From assembly GCF_004103735.1 (NCBI RefSeq), contig NZ_CP035281.1:1116001-1180000 (forward strand): a DNA stretch of 64,000 bases, read 5' to 3'. Below, piece by piece: positions 54,883 to 63,757 of this stretch; the first letter of the stretch is position 1; every line of letters starts with the position of its first letter. The position numbers were made by a program, and so were the translations under genes. Under the pieces are notes generated by a model. The model was not told the DNA's origin, ran no database searches, and worked only from the letters and a program-made list of their open reading frames with translations. The stretch comes from Aminipila luticellarii. GTDB taxonomy: Bacteria; Bacillota; Clostridia; Peptostreptococcales; Anaerovoracaceae.

Positions 54883-55269
54883 ATGAGTGAAAAAAATTTT
54901 TTTGTATGCAAACATTGCGGTAACTTAGTTGAAATGGTTCATAGCTCCGGCGCACCAATGGTCTGTTGCGGAGATCCAATGACAGAGCTTGTAGCCAATA
55001 CAGTAGAAGCAAGTGTTGAAAAACATATACCTGTGGTAACTGTAGAGGGCAATGTTGTACATGCTAAGGTCGGTTCCGTTGAGCATCCGATGGTTGAAGA
55101 ACACTTCATTCAATGGATCTATTTAAAGACTTCAAAGGGTGTGCAAAGAAAGCATCTGGCACCCGGAGAAAAACCGGAAGTGGAATTCCATATGGCTATG
55201 GATGAAAAGCCGCTGGAAGTTTACGAATATTGCAACTTACACGGACTTTGGAAAGCAGAAGTAAAATAG
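54883..55269 (+). CDS. dfx: Desulfoferrodoxin (2Fe superoxide reductase)
   Basis: Reduces superoxide to peroxide without making oxygen, a hallmark of anaerobes. The 128-residue protein has both iron sites: the desulforedoxin-like Fe(Cys)4 centre (Cys9, Cys12, Cys28, Cys29) and the catalytic centre (His48, His68, His74, Cys117, His120). GGGAGGT precedes the ATG. It is a single-gene unit, closed by a perfect terminator stem at 55286-55309. Confidence 0.97.
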   Translation: MSEKNFFVCKHCGNLVEMVHSSGAPMVCCGDPMTELVANTVEASVEKHIPVVTVEGNVVHAKVGSVEHPMVEEHFIQWIYLKTSKGVQRKHLAPGEKPEVEFHMAMDEKPLEVYEYCNLHGLWKAEVK

Positions 55270-55285
55270 TAAGATCATAAAACAG

Positions 55286-55315
55286 GAGCTGATACATGTG
55301 TATCAGCTCTTTTTG
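55286..55315 (+). terminator. Intrinsic terminator after dfx
   Basis: GAGCTGATAC (55286-55295) pairs perfectly with GTATCAGCTC (55300-55309) around a short loop and is followed by TTTTT. Confidence 0.9.
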
Positions 55316-55425
55316 TACACGTAAAACCTGACGTTTAACGCCGGGGTGGTTTTTTGATATCATTTGGAACGCTCTCTCATATAATGGTATATATATTGGT
55401 TTAACAGAAATGGAGAGAGGTTTAT

Positions 55426-55992
55426 ATGGCAATTAAAATTTTTATTGATCAGGGACATAACCCGCAAAACCCAAACGCCGGTGCGGAAGCAAACGGAGTA
55501 AGGGAACAGGACATTACGTATGAAGTGGGCGTCAGACTGGCAGCTCTTTTAAACAGCAACCCCAATTTTGAAGCGGAGCTTTCGAGAAATTCCCCTACGG
55601 AGGTACTTGGAACAAGCAATGCCACCAGCCTTCAGGCCAGAGTCTATGCCGCCAATTCCTGGGGCGCAGATTTCTTTATAAGCCTGCACTGTAATTCCAG
55701 CGAGATAACGGAGGCCAGCGGAAGCGAGGCTTTTGTCTATAGGAATGACAGTCCGGCTTATGATATGGCGATTCGATTACTGGAGGGACTTCATTATATG
55801 ACGGGGCTGGAAAACAGAGGCGTATTTGTACGGCCGTCCTTATATGTACTCAGAGCGACGGATATGCCGTCTGTTCTTGTGGAAATGGGATATATAACCA
55901 ATGTCAACGATGCGTATCTTATGACCAGTGATCCGCAAAGCTTTGCAAGAGGACTCTACAACGGAATTTTATTACACTATGGCATGCTTTAA
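55426..55992 (+). CDS. N-acetylmuramoyl-L-alanine amidase
   Basis: Zinc amidase of the Amidase_3 class, 188 residues, cleaving the bond between muramic acid and the stem peptide. Motifs are IFIDQGHNP (first His ligand), Glu in REQDITYE, FISLHCNSS (second His) and the catalytic Glu in VLVEMGYITN. There is no signal peptide or membrane helix, so export or release by lysis is unclear; it could act in sporulation, as CwlD-like enzymes do. GAGAGAGG precedes the ATG. A CATATAAT box about 40 bases upstream resembles a mother-cell sigma-factor -10, but the -35 is weak. Confidence 0.88.
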   Translation: MAIKIFIDQGHNPQNPNAGAEANGVREQDITYEVGVRLAALLNSNPNFEAELSRNSPTEVLGTSNATSLQARVYAANSWGADFFISLHCNSSEITEASGSEAFVYRNDSPAYDMAIRLLEGLHYMTGLENRGVFVRPSLYVLRATDMPSVLVEMGYITNVNDAYLMTSDPQSFARGLYNGILLHYGML

Positions 55993-56032
55993 AAGGCTTC
56001 ATGCTATGCTGTAAAGCAGATAGAGGATAAGG

Positions 56033-56068
56033 GAAGGACGGCAGAGCAAGTGCCGCCCTTCATTCAAT
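56033..56068 (+). terminator. Putative terminator after the amidase gene
   Basis: GAAGG-CGGCA (56033-56043) pairs with TGCCG-CCTTC (56051-56061), with one internal mismatch; the following tract ATTCAATTTT is only moderately T-rich. Confidence 0.45.
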
Positions 56069-56972
56069 TTTCTAAAATATTTTTGAAGAAGTTCGAACTG
56101 CTTTTTCCGGGAGGGCGAAGAAATCTTCCCAGTTGGTACAAGCATTGCGGATCCCGGGAAATTTTATTTACTTTTTGACTACAGGTCAGAGAAGCCTTAA
56201 AGCCCATTTCCTTGATGAGGGACTCTGACTTTTCTGTGTAATAGCCGAAAGGATAGACAATGGTATTGGGCGTGGTGCCGGTATAGTCGATGATTTCCTG
56301 CTGAAGGCGTCCGATGTCGTCTTCAAAATTTTCTTTATAGATTTCAAGAGCTTCCCCAGATTTTTCACTGCATCCTTTCCTTCCGTGATCATACGTATGC
56401 ATGTCGTAGGTATGATTTTGTATTTCCACATGACCGGACAGGATCATTTCATTGATCTGATTCCATGTTAAATAAGAGTAATAGGCATTATTGACTTTGA
56501 TCAGGCTGTATCGGTCTGTTTCGCAGCCCAGAATGGAAATAACGGCCTTTTCATTGTATTCCTTAAGCAAAGGAAAGGCATAGAGATAATTGTTGTAAAA
56601 ACCATCGTCAAAGGTCAATATTACAGGTTTCTCAGGCAAGGGCGCACCGTTATATACATAGTCGATCAATTCGCTCATGGTAATGGTGCTATACCCGTTC
56701 TCCTTTAAATATTTTAAATCATTTTCAAATAAATCCGGAGAAATAAAATATTGATTTTGGAGTTTTTTGTCTTTCACTAATCCGTGATACATTATAATAG
56801 GCAGGTCTATTTTATCTGAGTCCGATGCTTTCTCTTTTACTGAAATGGATGTGCTGTTCCCCACTGAGGGCGGAGATACGTACAGCTTACAAAGAATGGA
56901 AACCGACAGTATCACGATACATATTGTCAGGGAAGACCATATTGCAGGCCAGATAAATTTATGAAATCGCAT
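56064..56972 (-). CDS. Polysaccharide deacetylase
   Basis: Membrane-anchored NodB-domain deacetylase of about 302 residues; such enzymes deacetylate peptidoglycan, chitin-like or other N-acetyl glycans. An N-terminal anchor (about residues 9-28) is followed by the NodB core with IMYHGL, VILTFDDGFYNN (Asp ligand) and the HxxxH-type metal motif in QNHTYDMH. The start at 56972 follows GGGAGGT four bases upstream; the longer frame to 57155 overlaps mtaB. It is divergent from mtaB, with overlapping upstream regions. Confidence 0.92.
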   Translation of the reverse strand: MRFHKFIWPAIWSSLTICIVILSVSILCKLYVSPPSVGNSTSISVKEKASDSDKIDLPIIMYHGLVKDKKLQNQYFISPDLFENDLKYLKENGYSTITMSELIDYVYNGAPLPEKPVILTFDDGFYNNYLYAFPLLKEYNEKAVISILGCETDRYSLIKVNNAYYSYLTWNQINEMILSGHVEIQNHTYDMHTYDHGRKGCSEKSGEALEIYKENFEDDIGRLQQEIIDYTGTTPNTIVYPFGYYTEKSESLIKEMGFKASLTCSQKVNKISRDPQCLYQLGRFLRPPGKSSSNFFKNILEN

Positions 56973-57038
56973 GTTAACCTCCCATATGTTAATATATAAA
57001 CTATATGAACAGAGGGGATAAAATATGATTTTACTGAG

Positions 57039-57067
57039 TTGAAAAAAAGACTCGGATAGGATATGAT
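57039..57067 (+). promoter_or_regulatory. Promoter of mtaB
   Basis: TTGAAA (57039-57044) and TATGAT (57062-57067) are 17 bases apart, 31 bases before the gene. Confidence 0.65.
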
Positions 57068-57097
57068 AGATTGAATACAATGTGGAGGACGTAGAAA

Positions 57098-58447
57098 ATG
57101 CGGGTTGGAATAAAAACGCTGGGATGTAAGGTAAACCAATATGAAAGCGAAGCAATAAAGGAAAATTTTAAAAAGAATCATCATGAAATCGTAAACGAGA
57201 ATGAGTTTGCGGATGTTTATATTATTAATACATGCACCGTGACCAGTCTGGCAGACAGAAAATCCAGACAGTATATCAGAAGAATGAAAAAAATCAATCC
57301 GGACAGCATTGTTGCCGTAACGGGATGCTACGCTCAGGTAAGTCCGAAGGAGGTGGCAGCCATAGAGGCGGTGGATATTGTCACCGGAACGAATCAAAAA
57401 AGTAAGCTGGTGGAGCTGGTTGAAAATTATAAAAAGACTTCTTCTAGCGAAACAGAGAACGTGGTAGAGGAATATGAACAGCTTTGCGAATATGAAGAAA
57501 CCGGGATCATCACTTCGATGGAATCCAGAACAAGAGCCTATATTAAAATACAGGAAGGGTGTAATCGGTTCTGCTCGTATTGTGTGATTCCTTATGCCCG
57601 GGGAAAGGTTCGGAGCCGGGCGGTGAGCGACATTATTCGGGAAGCTGAAAGCCTTATAGCGCAGGGGTTTAAGGAAATCACCCTGACGGGTATCAACACA
57701 GCTCTATATGGCACAGAAGAGGGATTTAAAGAAAAGAATCCTATAAAGGAAGGGCTTCAAGGCATCGAAATAATCCTCGATGAATTGGAACGGCTGGCGG
57801 GAGATTTCAGAGTTCGGTTGAGTTCTCTGGAACCGACTGTTATTAATGCGGAGTATGTGGAAGGGCTTTTAAAATATAAGAAACTTTGTCCCCACCTGCA
57901 CTTATCCGTTCAAAGCGGAAGCAATAAAATACTGAAGGCTATGAACAGGCGGTATGGCCGGGAGGACTATCTGGATATCGTACGGGTCTTAAGGAATTTT
58001 GATGGGGGATATGGCCTTACTACGGATATCATTGTAGGCTTTCCGGAGGAGACGGAAGAGGATTTTAAAGAAAGCTTAGATGTGATTGAAAAGGCTGAAT
58101 TCTGCAAGGTGCACGTGTTCAAATATTCCAAAAGGGAAGGAACAAGGGCGGCTTTAATGAAAGGCCATGTGTCTTTCGAGGTCAAGAACAGAAGAAGTGA
58201 GGAAATGATTGCAGTGGGCAATCGGGTGTCCCAAGGCTTTTTTCAAGATCAGCTCAATACGGAGCGAACTGTTTTGATTGAAGAATATATAGAAGAAATC
58301 AACTGTCTGACCGGCTATACGGAAAATTATATAAAAGCCTATATCAACTGTGAGAGCCTGTCTTTCGAAAAACTGCTCAATACCTTTGTACCTGTGAAGC
58401 TGACAGAGCTTTATAAGGATGGAGTCCTGTGCCGGTTAAATCCTTGA
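57098..58447 (+). CDS. mtaB: tRNA N6-threonylcarbamoyladenosine methylthiotransferase
   Basis: Radical SAM enzyme that converts t6A37 to ms2t6A37 in tRNA. The 449-residue protein has the UPF0004 N-terminal domain with three Cys (TLGCKVNQYE, INTCTVTS, VTGCYAQ), the radical SAM motif GCNRFCSYCVIPYARG near residue 155 and a C-terminal TRAM-like region. GTGGAGGACG precedes the ATG. MtaB rather than MiaB is indicated by the KVNQYESE N-terminus and by location (yqeV position of B. subtilis). Confidence 0.95.
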   Translation: MRVGIKTLGCKVNQYESEAIKENFKKNHHEIVNENEFADVYIINTCTVTSLADRKSRQYIRRMKKINPDSIVAVTGCYAQVSPKEVAAIEAVDIVTGTNQKSKLVELVENYKKTSSSETENVVEEYEQLCEYEETGIITSMESRTRAYIKIQEGCNRFCSYCVIPYARGKVRSRAVSDIIREAESLIAQGFKEITLTGINTALYGTEEGFKEKNPIKEGLQGIEIILDELERLAGDFRVRLSSLEPTVINAEYVEGLLKYKKLCPHLHLSVQSGSNKILKAMNRRYGREDYLDIVRVLRNFDGGYGLTTDIIVGFPEETEEDFKESLDVIEKAEFCKVHVFKYSKREGTRAALMKGHVSFEVKNRRSEEMIAVGNRVSQGFFQDQLNTERTVLIEEYIEEINCLTGYTENYIKAYINCESLSFEKLLNTFVPVKLTELYKDGVLCRLNP

Positions 58448-58489
58448 CAAAAACGATTAAAATTTAACGGCGGTAAATGAGAGTATTCC

Positions 58490-58518
58490 TTGAAAATTAA
58501 CATAAAATGGAGTATAAT
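58490..58518 (+). promoter_or_regulatory. Promoter of the HIT-family gene
   Basis: TTGAAA (58490-58495) and TATAAT (58513-58518) are 17 bases apart. Confidence 0.75.
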
Positions 58519-58553
58519 AATAGAATCATGAAGCTGAAAAAGGAGTTGAACAT

Positions 58554-58895
58554 ATGGCAGAATGTATCTTTTGTATGATCGCAAATAAAGAAATACCATC
58601 CAAGATAGTATATGAAGATGATCAAATCATTTGCTTTCACGATTTAGAACCTCAGGCACCTGTTCATGTTCTGATTATTCCCAAGAAGCACATTTCGTCT
58701 CTGGATGATATAACCGGTGAAGATCAGGAATTACTTGGACATATTATGTTAAAAGTGAAGGATATTGCAAAAGAGCTTGGACTTGAAAATGGGTACAGGC
58801 TTGTAAATAATTGCGGTGAAGATGGTTTTCAGACTGTAAAGCACTTACATTTTCATCTCTTGGGGAAAAGAAAAATGACCTGGCCTCCAGGTTGA
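58554..58895 (+). CDS. HIT-family nucleotide-binding protein
   Basis: Hint-like purine nucleoside phosphoramidase, 113 residues. The N-terminal CIFCMIANKEIPSKIVYEDD and the C-terminal histidine triad HLHFHLLG are diagnostic. GGAG precedes the ATG. It lies just before rpsU, as is common in Firmicutes. A small ACCTGG/CCAGGT hairpin covers its stop region. Confidence 0.95.
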   Translation: MAECIFCMIANKEIPSKIVYEDDQIICFHDLEPQAPVHVLIIPKKHISSLDDITGEDQELLGHIMLKVKDIAKELGLENGYRLVNNCGEDGFQTVKHLHFHLLGKRKMTWPPG

Positions 58896-58907
58896 TGAAA
58901 AATTTGC

Positions 58908-58936
58908 TTGCCTTATGGGACAAATGATAGTATAAT
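58908..58936 (+). promoter_or_regulatory. Promoter of rpsU-yqeY
   Basis: TTGCCT (58908-58913) and TATAAT (58931-58936) are 17 bases apart. Confidence 0.75.
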
Positions 58937-59008
58937 ACATACGTTGTAGATAAAACCGTTGGACCAGCATTCGTTAGTTCATGAGAGGTCAGGAGGTGAA
59001 TTGGATAC

Positions 59009-59188
59009 ATGGCACAAGTAGTTGTAAGAGAAAACGAAAGTTTAGAAAGCGCTCTTAAAAGATTTAAGCGTTCTTGCGCAAGAGACGGCGTAATGTCAGA
59101 ATTAAGAAAAAGAGAACATTATGAAAAGCCAAGCGTAAAGAGAAAGAAAAAGTCTGAAGCTGCAAGAAAAAAGGCTAAGAAGTTTTAG
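59009..59188 (+). CDS. rpsU: 30S ribosomal protein S21
   Basis: Small-subunit protein of 59 residues involved in initiation. Translation gives [19 protein letters not shown] and continues through [19 protein letters not shown] to a basic tail ending AKKF. AGGAGGTGA stands upstream of the ATG. It is a short gene but all family positions are present. The yqeY gene follows after 38 bases. Confidence 0.97.
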   Translation: MAQVVVRENESLESALKRFKRSCARDGVMSELRKREHYEKPSVKRKKKSEAARKKAKKF

Positions 59189-59226
59189 TCCACTGTTTTT
59201 GTAGAAGTAGATTAGAGGTGTTTTAA

Positions 59227-59676
59227 TTGACCTTAAAGGAAAGATTGACAAATGACTTCAAAGAAGCGATGAAAGCAAGGGATGAAGTCAGAAAGAATAC
59301 AGTAAATTTTGTTCGTGCTGCTATTAAACAATATGAAGTGGATAATAGAGCCGAGCTGGACGATGAAGGTGTTTTGGCAATTTTAACAAAACAAGTCAAA
59401 ATGAGAAAAGACGCCCTCGCTGATTTTGAGAAAGCTGGAAGAACAGATCTTTTAGATTCCTACAACAAGGAAATAGAAATCCTGATGTCCTATTTACCGG
59501 AACAGATGTCCCCTGAGAAGATTGCGGAAGTTGTTAAAGAAACGGCTGCCGGCATGGGTATCGAAAGCGGAAAACAAAATATGGGAAAGCTGATGGGAGC
59601 TGTTATGCCAAAGGTTAAAGGATTAGCTGACGGCGGAGCAGTGAAAAAAGCAGTAGAAGAATTTCTATCAGAATAA
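59227..59676 (+). CDS. yqeY: GatB/YqeY domain protein
   Basis: A 149-residue protein of the YqeY family, related to the C-terminal tRNA-binding domain of GatB; function is not well established. The pattern LKERLTNDFKEAMKARDEVRKNTVNFVRAAIKQ and the C-terminal VMPKVKGLADGGAVKKAVEEFL are typical. The start is TTG, placed after GAGGTG. Co-transcribed with rpsU and closed by a terminator at 59684-59711. Confidence 0.95.
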   Translation: MTLKERLTNDFKEAMKARDEVRKNTVNFVRAAIKQYEVDNRAELDDEGVLAILTKQVKMRKDALADFEKAGRTDLLDSYNKEIEILMSYLPEQMSPEKIAEVVKETAAGMGIESGKQNMGKLMGAVMPKVKGLADGGAVKKAVEEFLSE

Positions 59677-59683
59677 AACATGT

Positions 59684-59716
59684 AACACCCCGATTGTATG
59701 ATTGGGGTGTTTTTTC
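59684..59716 (+). terminator. Intrinsic terminator after yqeY
   Basis: AACACCCC (59684-59691) pairs with GGGGTGTT (59704-59711), followed by further T residues. Confidence 0.9.
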
Positions 59717-59778
59717 TTGAAGGATTGTGTGCCATATCTGTGATATGGCTCTGCACCGCCTATAAAAAAATTTTTAGA

Positions 59779-59812
59779 TTGAATCCCTACTAAACCCATG
59801 GTAAAATAGTAG
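59779..59812 (+). promoter_or_regulatory. Promoter and dyad operator of rrf2-cysK
   Basis: TTGAAT (59779-59784) and TAAAAT (59802-59807) are 17 bases apart. The inverted repeat CTACTA (59787-59792) and TAGTAG (59807-59812) spans the spacer and -10, with ACC-CAT-GGT at its centre, as expected for autoregulation by an Rrf2-type dimer. Confidence 0.7.
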
Positions 59813-59838
59813 TATATCTTGTGAAAGTGGGTAGAAAA

Positions 59839-60276
59839 ATGAAAGTATCAACAAAAGGAAGATATGCTTTAAGATTGATGATCGATTTGGCAGAACACAA
59901 TACGGGTGAATATATCTCACTTAAAGACATATCCCAGAGACAAGGCATATCGACAAAATATCTTGAACAAATTGTCAGCCAGCTTGGTAAAGCCGGCTAT
60001 TTAAACAGTGTCAGAGGACCACAGGGCGGATATAAGCTTGCAAGAGCGGCAAAGGACTATACAATCGGTGATATTTTGAGGGTCACAGAAGGAAAATTTG
60101 CGCCGACTACCTGCCTTTTGGATGAAAAGAACCAGTGTGAAATGTATGAGGAATGTGCTACGATTTCATTTTGGGAAGGGCTGTATGATGTGATAAACAA
60201 ATATATTGATTCTTATACGTTGGAGGATATAGTAGAGCAGCACCGTCAGAAAGGAATGTGGGACTATAGTATATAA
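59839..60276 (+). CDS. Rrf2-family regulator with three cysteines
   Basis: Winged-helix regulator of about 145 residues (MKVSTKGRYALRLMIDLA and STKYLEQIVSQLGKAGYLNSVRGPQGGYKLAR). Cys92, Cys100 and Cys106 match the arrangement of the [2Fe-2S] ligands of IscR (92, 98, 104), while the closely related CymR lacks them. So it may sense Fe-S status, cysteine or both. The ATG at 59839 is preferred; GTG 59821 would leave a leader of only a few bases after the promoter. It is 21 bases upstream of cysK in one operon. Confidence 0.9.
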   Translation: MKVSTKGRYALRLMIDLAEHNTGEYISLKDISQRQGISTKYLEQIVSQLGKAGYLNSVRGPQGGYKLARAAKDYTIGDILRVTEGKFAPTTCLLDEKNQCEMYEECATISFWEGLYDVINKYIDSYTLEDIVEQHRQKGMWDYSI

Positions 60277-60297
60277 AACTTATAGGAGGTTTATGTG

Positions 60298-61230
60298 ATG
60301 TCCGGAATATATAACAGTTTAACAGAATTAATCGGAAATACGCCGCTTTTGGCGTTGAACAACTATAACCGAAACAGAGGGCTGAAAGCTGAAATTATTG
60401 CAAAGCTGGAATATTTTAATCCGGCCGGCAGTGTAAAGGATCGGGTGGCTCTAAATATGATAAATGATGCAGAACAAAAGGGACTGCTGAAACCCGGCAG
60501 TGTGATCATAGAGCCTACCAGCGGAAATACAGGTATAGGACTGGCCGCCGTAGCTTCTGCCAGAGGATACCGGGCTCTTTTGACCATGCCGGATACCATG
60601 AGCATAGAACGCAGAAATCTGCTGAAAGCTTTTGGCGCAGAAATTGTTCTGACAGAAGGTGCCAAAGGAATGAAAGGTGCTATTGAAAGAGCCGAAGAAC
60701 TGGTCAGGGAAATACCAGGCGGATTTATTCCGGGTCAGTTTGACAATCCGGCCAATCCGGAAGTGCATCGAAAGACCACAGGTGCAGAAATCTGGAAGGA
60801 TACGGAAGGAAAGGTGGATCTCTTTGTTGCTGCCGTAGGCACGGGAGGAACGCTGACCGGTGTAGGCGAATATTTGAAGGGACAGAATCCGAGCATTAAA
60901 ATTGTTGCGGTCGAGCCTGCAGATTCCCCTGTTTTGTCCGGAGGAAATCCCGGACCCCACAAAATTCAGGGTATCGGCGCAGGGTTTGTACCGAAGGTGC
61001 TCAACACGGATATTTATGATGAAATCATTCAGGTGTCAAATGAAGATGCCTTTAATACGGCTAAGGCCTCCGCTAAAGAAGAAGGCCTGCTGGTGGGAAT
61101 TTCTTCGGGAGCAGCTCTGTGGGCGGCTACCCAATTGGCCAAAAGGACGGAGAACAAAGGAAAGCGGATCGTGGTACTGCTGCCTGACACCGGAGAGCGA
61201 TATCTGTCTACTCCAAACTTTATTGATTAG
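60298..61230 (+). CDS. cysK: Cysteine synthase A (O-acetylserine sulfhydrylase)
   Basis: PLP enzyme that makes cysteine from O-acetylserine and sulfide, about 310 residues. PLP Lys47 lies in NPAGSVKDR, with [10 protein letters not shown], the phosphate-binding GTGGTLTG and the C-terminal DTGERYLST. The start at 60298 follows TAGGAGGT; a GTG directly before it is in frame. In Firmicutes CysK also forms a regulatory complex with CymR, so sharing an operon with an Rrf2 protein is notable. A strong terminator follows. Confidence 0.97.
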   Translation: MSGIYNSLTELIGNTPLLALNNYNRNRGLKAEIIAKLEYFNPAGSVKDRVALNMINDAEQKGLLKPGSVIIEPTSGNTGIGLAAVASARGYRALLTMPDTMSIERRNLLKAFGAEIVLTEGAKGMKGAIERAEELVREIPGGFIPGQFDNPANPEVHRKTTGAEIWKDTEGKVDLFVAAVGTGGTLTGVGEYLKGQNPSIKIVAVEPADSPVLSGGNPGPHKIQGIGAGFVPKVLNTDIYDEIIQVSNEDAFNTAKASAKEEGLLVGISSGAALWAATQLAKRTENKGKRIVVLLPDTGERYLSTPNFID

Positions 61231-61256
61231 AACCATACCTATAAATTGTCTTTATA

Positions 61257-61288
61257 AAAATGACCGTTATCCGGTCATTTTTTTTTGC
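61257..61288 (+). terminator. Intrinsic terminator after cysK
   Basis: AAAATGACCG (61257-61266) pairs with CGGTCATTTT (61272-61281), followed by a run of T to 61286. Confidence 0.9.
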
Positions 61289-61325
61289 ATTTGTAATACA
61301 TTATTATGATGAGGTGAGATACTGT

Positions 61326-61589
61326 ATGGATATAAAAAATGAACTGCTTTACGATTTTAATCTGAATATGCCAAGAGTTCTTGTAAGCGGACGAACAGGA
61401 ATCATTGATAATGTGAAAAAAATTGTGTTTGTGTCAGAAAACAGTATTGTGATCGACAATGGCAAACGGTTTACAGCATTAAATGGTCAGAATTTAACAA
61501 TAACCCAAATTGAGGATGAAAGGGTGTTGGTAACTGGTGAAATCAAATCCATCGAGTTTTATGGAGCATTACCTGCTGATAAAGATTGA
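61326..61589 (+). CDS. yqfC: Sporulation protein YqfC (YabP family)
   Basis: An 87-residue YabP/YqfC-family protein made in the mother cell during sporulation. It has the family pattern VLVSGRTGIIDNVKKIVFVSENSIVI. The start at 61326 follows GAGGTGAG seven bases upstream; the frame upstream of it overlaps the cysK terminator. It overlaps yqfD by 29 bases, the arrangement seen across spore-formers. Confidence 0.92.
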   Translation: MDIKNELLYDFNLNMPRVLVSGRTGIIDNVKKIVFVSENSIVIDNGKRFTALNGQNLTITQIEDERVLVTGEIKSIEFYGALPADKD

Positions 61590-62745
61590 AGGATTTAAAC
61601 AGCAGGATCTTATTTCGGAGTGCATGAAGAAAAACATCCCCTTAAGAAATGTAAAGATTAAAAATAATATTGAGATGACCTTAAAGATTAAGAGGGATGA
61701 TTTTGAGTCGCTTAAGAAATTGGGGAAAAATAGGTATCGGATGAGCATCCTTTCGGAAGGCGGATATCTTCCGCTATTGTCGGTTGTTTTAAACAATAAA
61801 GCAAGAATATGCGGAGTCCTGCTGTTTATTTTTATTGTATATTTTCAGACCTTGTTTATTTCAGAAATAAGGATAGACGGCTATGAAATGTTTACGGAAC
61901 GGCAAATAAGGGAATGCTTAAAAGAGGGCGGCATGTTTGAGGGATGTAAAAAATCCATGGATATAGAAAAATTAAAACTTTTTTTGTACGATAAGTTGGA
62001 TCATGTTGCTTTTGTGGGTATTAATGTAAAAGGATGTCTGGCAGAAGTAAAAATCGTAGAAGGGACCATCAACTTAAAGAAAGTGGATAAATCCGCTCCA
62101 TGCGATATTGTGGCCGACAAAGAAGGATATATTGATAAGATAACGCCTATCGAAGGCATTCGGGCACTGGATACCGGAGATTATGTAAAAAAAGGGGATA
62201 TTATCATCGCAGGGATCATTCCCATTCATTCCACAGCTTATGGACAGCCGGAAAGCAGTGAGACTGAAAGATATGTTCATGCGGAGGGAACCGTAACGGC
62301 TCGAATTCCTTATCGGTTCGTTTATAATCAGAATGCCTGTGAGATCCTTAAAAAGCCTACGGGAAAATCTTTTTATTCCTTTGATGTCAAGCTGGGAGAA
62401 AAAACGTTCTGTACGGCTGATTTATATAATCCTTTTGAGGTTTCAACGGTGGAAAATATAAAAAATTTCCAAGGTATCAGACCATTTCCTTTCTCTTTTT
62501 CTGTTTCTAAGGTAAATGAAATGGAGCTTCAGTCGCGAAAGAGGAGTCAAAAAGAGATAGAAAAAGAAGTAAATAAGCTGGTCAGGCAGGAAATAAAAGA
62601 AAAGTTACCTAAAAATACACAAATTTTAAATAAAAGTTTGTATTTTACCAATAAAAAAAATATAATAGAGGTAGCTGTAATGATTGAATCATTACAAGAA
62701 ATTGGAATGGAACAGGAGATTGTTGTTGGAAAGAATGCAGAATGA
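61561..62745 (+). CDS. yqfD: Sporulation protein YqfD
   Basis: Membrane-anchored sporulation protein of about 394 residues, SpoIV-class in B. subtilis nomenclature. One transmembrane helix (about 85-105, ICGVLLFIFIVYFQTLFI) separates a cytoplasmic N-terminal part from a large outer domain. It contains VPIHSTAYGQPE-like text (IPIHSTAYGQPESSETERYVHAEGTV), typical of the family. The ribosome site is poor, and translation is probably coupled to yqfC. It overlaps phoH by about 20 bases. Confidence 0.92.
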   Translation: MEHYLLIKIEGFKQQDLISECMKKNIPLRNVKIKNNIEMTLKIKRDDFESLKKLGKNRYRMSILSEGGYLPLLSVVLNNKARICGVLLFIFIVYFQTLFISEIRIDGYEMFTERQIRECLKEGGMFEGCKKSMDIEKLKLFLYDKLDHVAFVGINVKGCLAEVKIVEGTINLKKVDKSAPCDIVADKEGYIDKITPIEGIRALDTGDYVKKGDIIIAGIIPIHSTAYGQPESSETERYVHAEGTVTARIPYRFVYNQNACEILKKPTGKSFYSFDVKLGEKTFCTADLYNPFEVSTVENIKNFQGIRPFPFSFSVSKVNEMELQSRKRSQKEIEKEVNKLVRQEIKEKLPKNTQILNKSLYFTNKKNIIEVAVMIESLQEIGMEQEIVVGKNAE

Positions 62746-63721
62746 GGAGCTGAAGATTGAAGTAAGCGAAGCCATAGACAGAGGTGAGCTCTTTGGAAGC
62801 TTGGATTCAAATTTAAAAATTATTGAGGAATATTTTGGAATTACCATTATCCAGAGAGATAATGAACTCATATTAAAGGGCGAAAAAGGGATAGAAGCAC
62901 ACAAGGTTCTTGCAGAAATGATGTCGATTATTTCTGCGGGGGAAAAGCTGGATACACAAAAAATTAATTATGTCATTGCGTTATGCGAGAATGGCATGTC
63001 TTATAAAGAGAGCAAGATCAATAAGGACATCATTTGTTTTACGTATAAGGGAAAGCCTTTAAAGCCCAAGACAATAGGACAAAAGGAATATGTAAACAGT
63101 ATCCGTAAAAAGGACATTGTATTTGGTGTCGGTCCTGCCGGCACAGGCAAGACGTATATTGCGGTTGCCATGGCCATCAGCGCATTTAAAAATAAAGAGA
63201 TACAGAAAATTATATTAGCCAGACCTGCGGTAGAAGCAGGGGAAAGACTGGGCTTTCTCCCCGGAGACCTGCAAGAAAAGGTAGATCCGTATTTGAGACC
63301 CCTATATGACGCTTTGTATGATATACTAGGTAGAGAGGGCGCCTTAAGATTAAAAGAAAAAGAAGTGATTGAAGTCGTTCCGTTAGCATACATGAGGGGA
63401 AGGACTTTAGACAACTCCTTTATTATTTTAGACGAAGCTCAGAACACGACCAAAGAACAGATGAAGATGTTTTTAACGAGACTGGGATTTGGTTCCAAGG
63501 CGGTGGTCACGGGGGATATAACTCAAATCGACCTGCCCCGGGGAAAAAAATCCGGGCTGGTGGATGCCATTCATGTGTTGGAACCGGTTAAAGACATTGA
63601 TTTTTGCTACTTAAAGGATGTGGATGTGGTCAGACATGAACTGGTTAAAAAAATCATCAATGCATATGAAAGATATTATAAAAATCATCCGGAGCCGGAG
63701 GAAAAAGATGAATTGAAATAA
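62726..63721 (+). CDS. phoH: PhoH-like ATPase
   Basis: Cytoplasmic P-loop ATPase, about 331 residues, linked to RNA metabolism with YbeY. Walker A GPAGTGKTYIAV near residue 137, ILARPAVEAGERLGFLPGDLQEKVDPYLRPLYDAL and Walker B SFIILDEAQNTT are family hallmarks. The start is uncertain: TTG 62726 has AGGAG seven bases upstream, while ATG 62735 is the first Met. It is followed after 36 bases by ybeY, as in B. subtilis apart from the missing yqfF between them. Confidence 0.94.
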   Translation: MERMQNEELKIEVSEAIDRGELFGSLDSNLKIIEEYFGITIIQRDNELILKGEKGIEAHKVLAEMMSIISAGEKLDTQKINYVIALCENGMSYKESKINKDIICFTYKGKPLKPKTIGQKEYVNSIRKKDIVFGVGPAGTGKTYIAVAMAISAFKNKEIQKIILARPAVEAGERLGFLPGDLQEKVDPYLRPLYDALYDILGREGALRLKEKEVIEVVPLAYMRGRTLDNSFIILDEAQNTTKEQMKMFLTRLGFGSKAVVTGDITQIDLPRGKKSGLVDAIHVLEPVKDIDFCYLKDVDVVRHELVKKIINAYERYYKNHPEPEEKDELK

Positions 63722-63757
63722 AAGTTATTGCTCTATGCGGATTATGAGGTGACAGAT

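Noticed and set aside
60451-60960. 169-residue open frame on the minus strand
   Set aside because: It is antisense to cysK, with no ribosome site or family resemblance.
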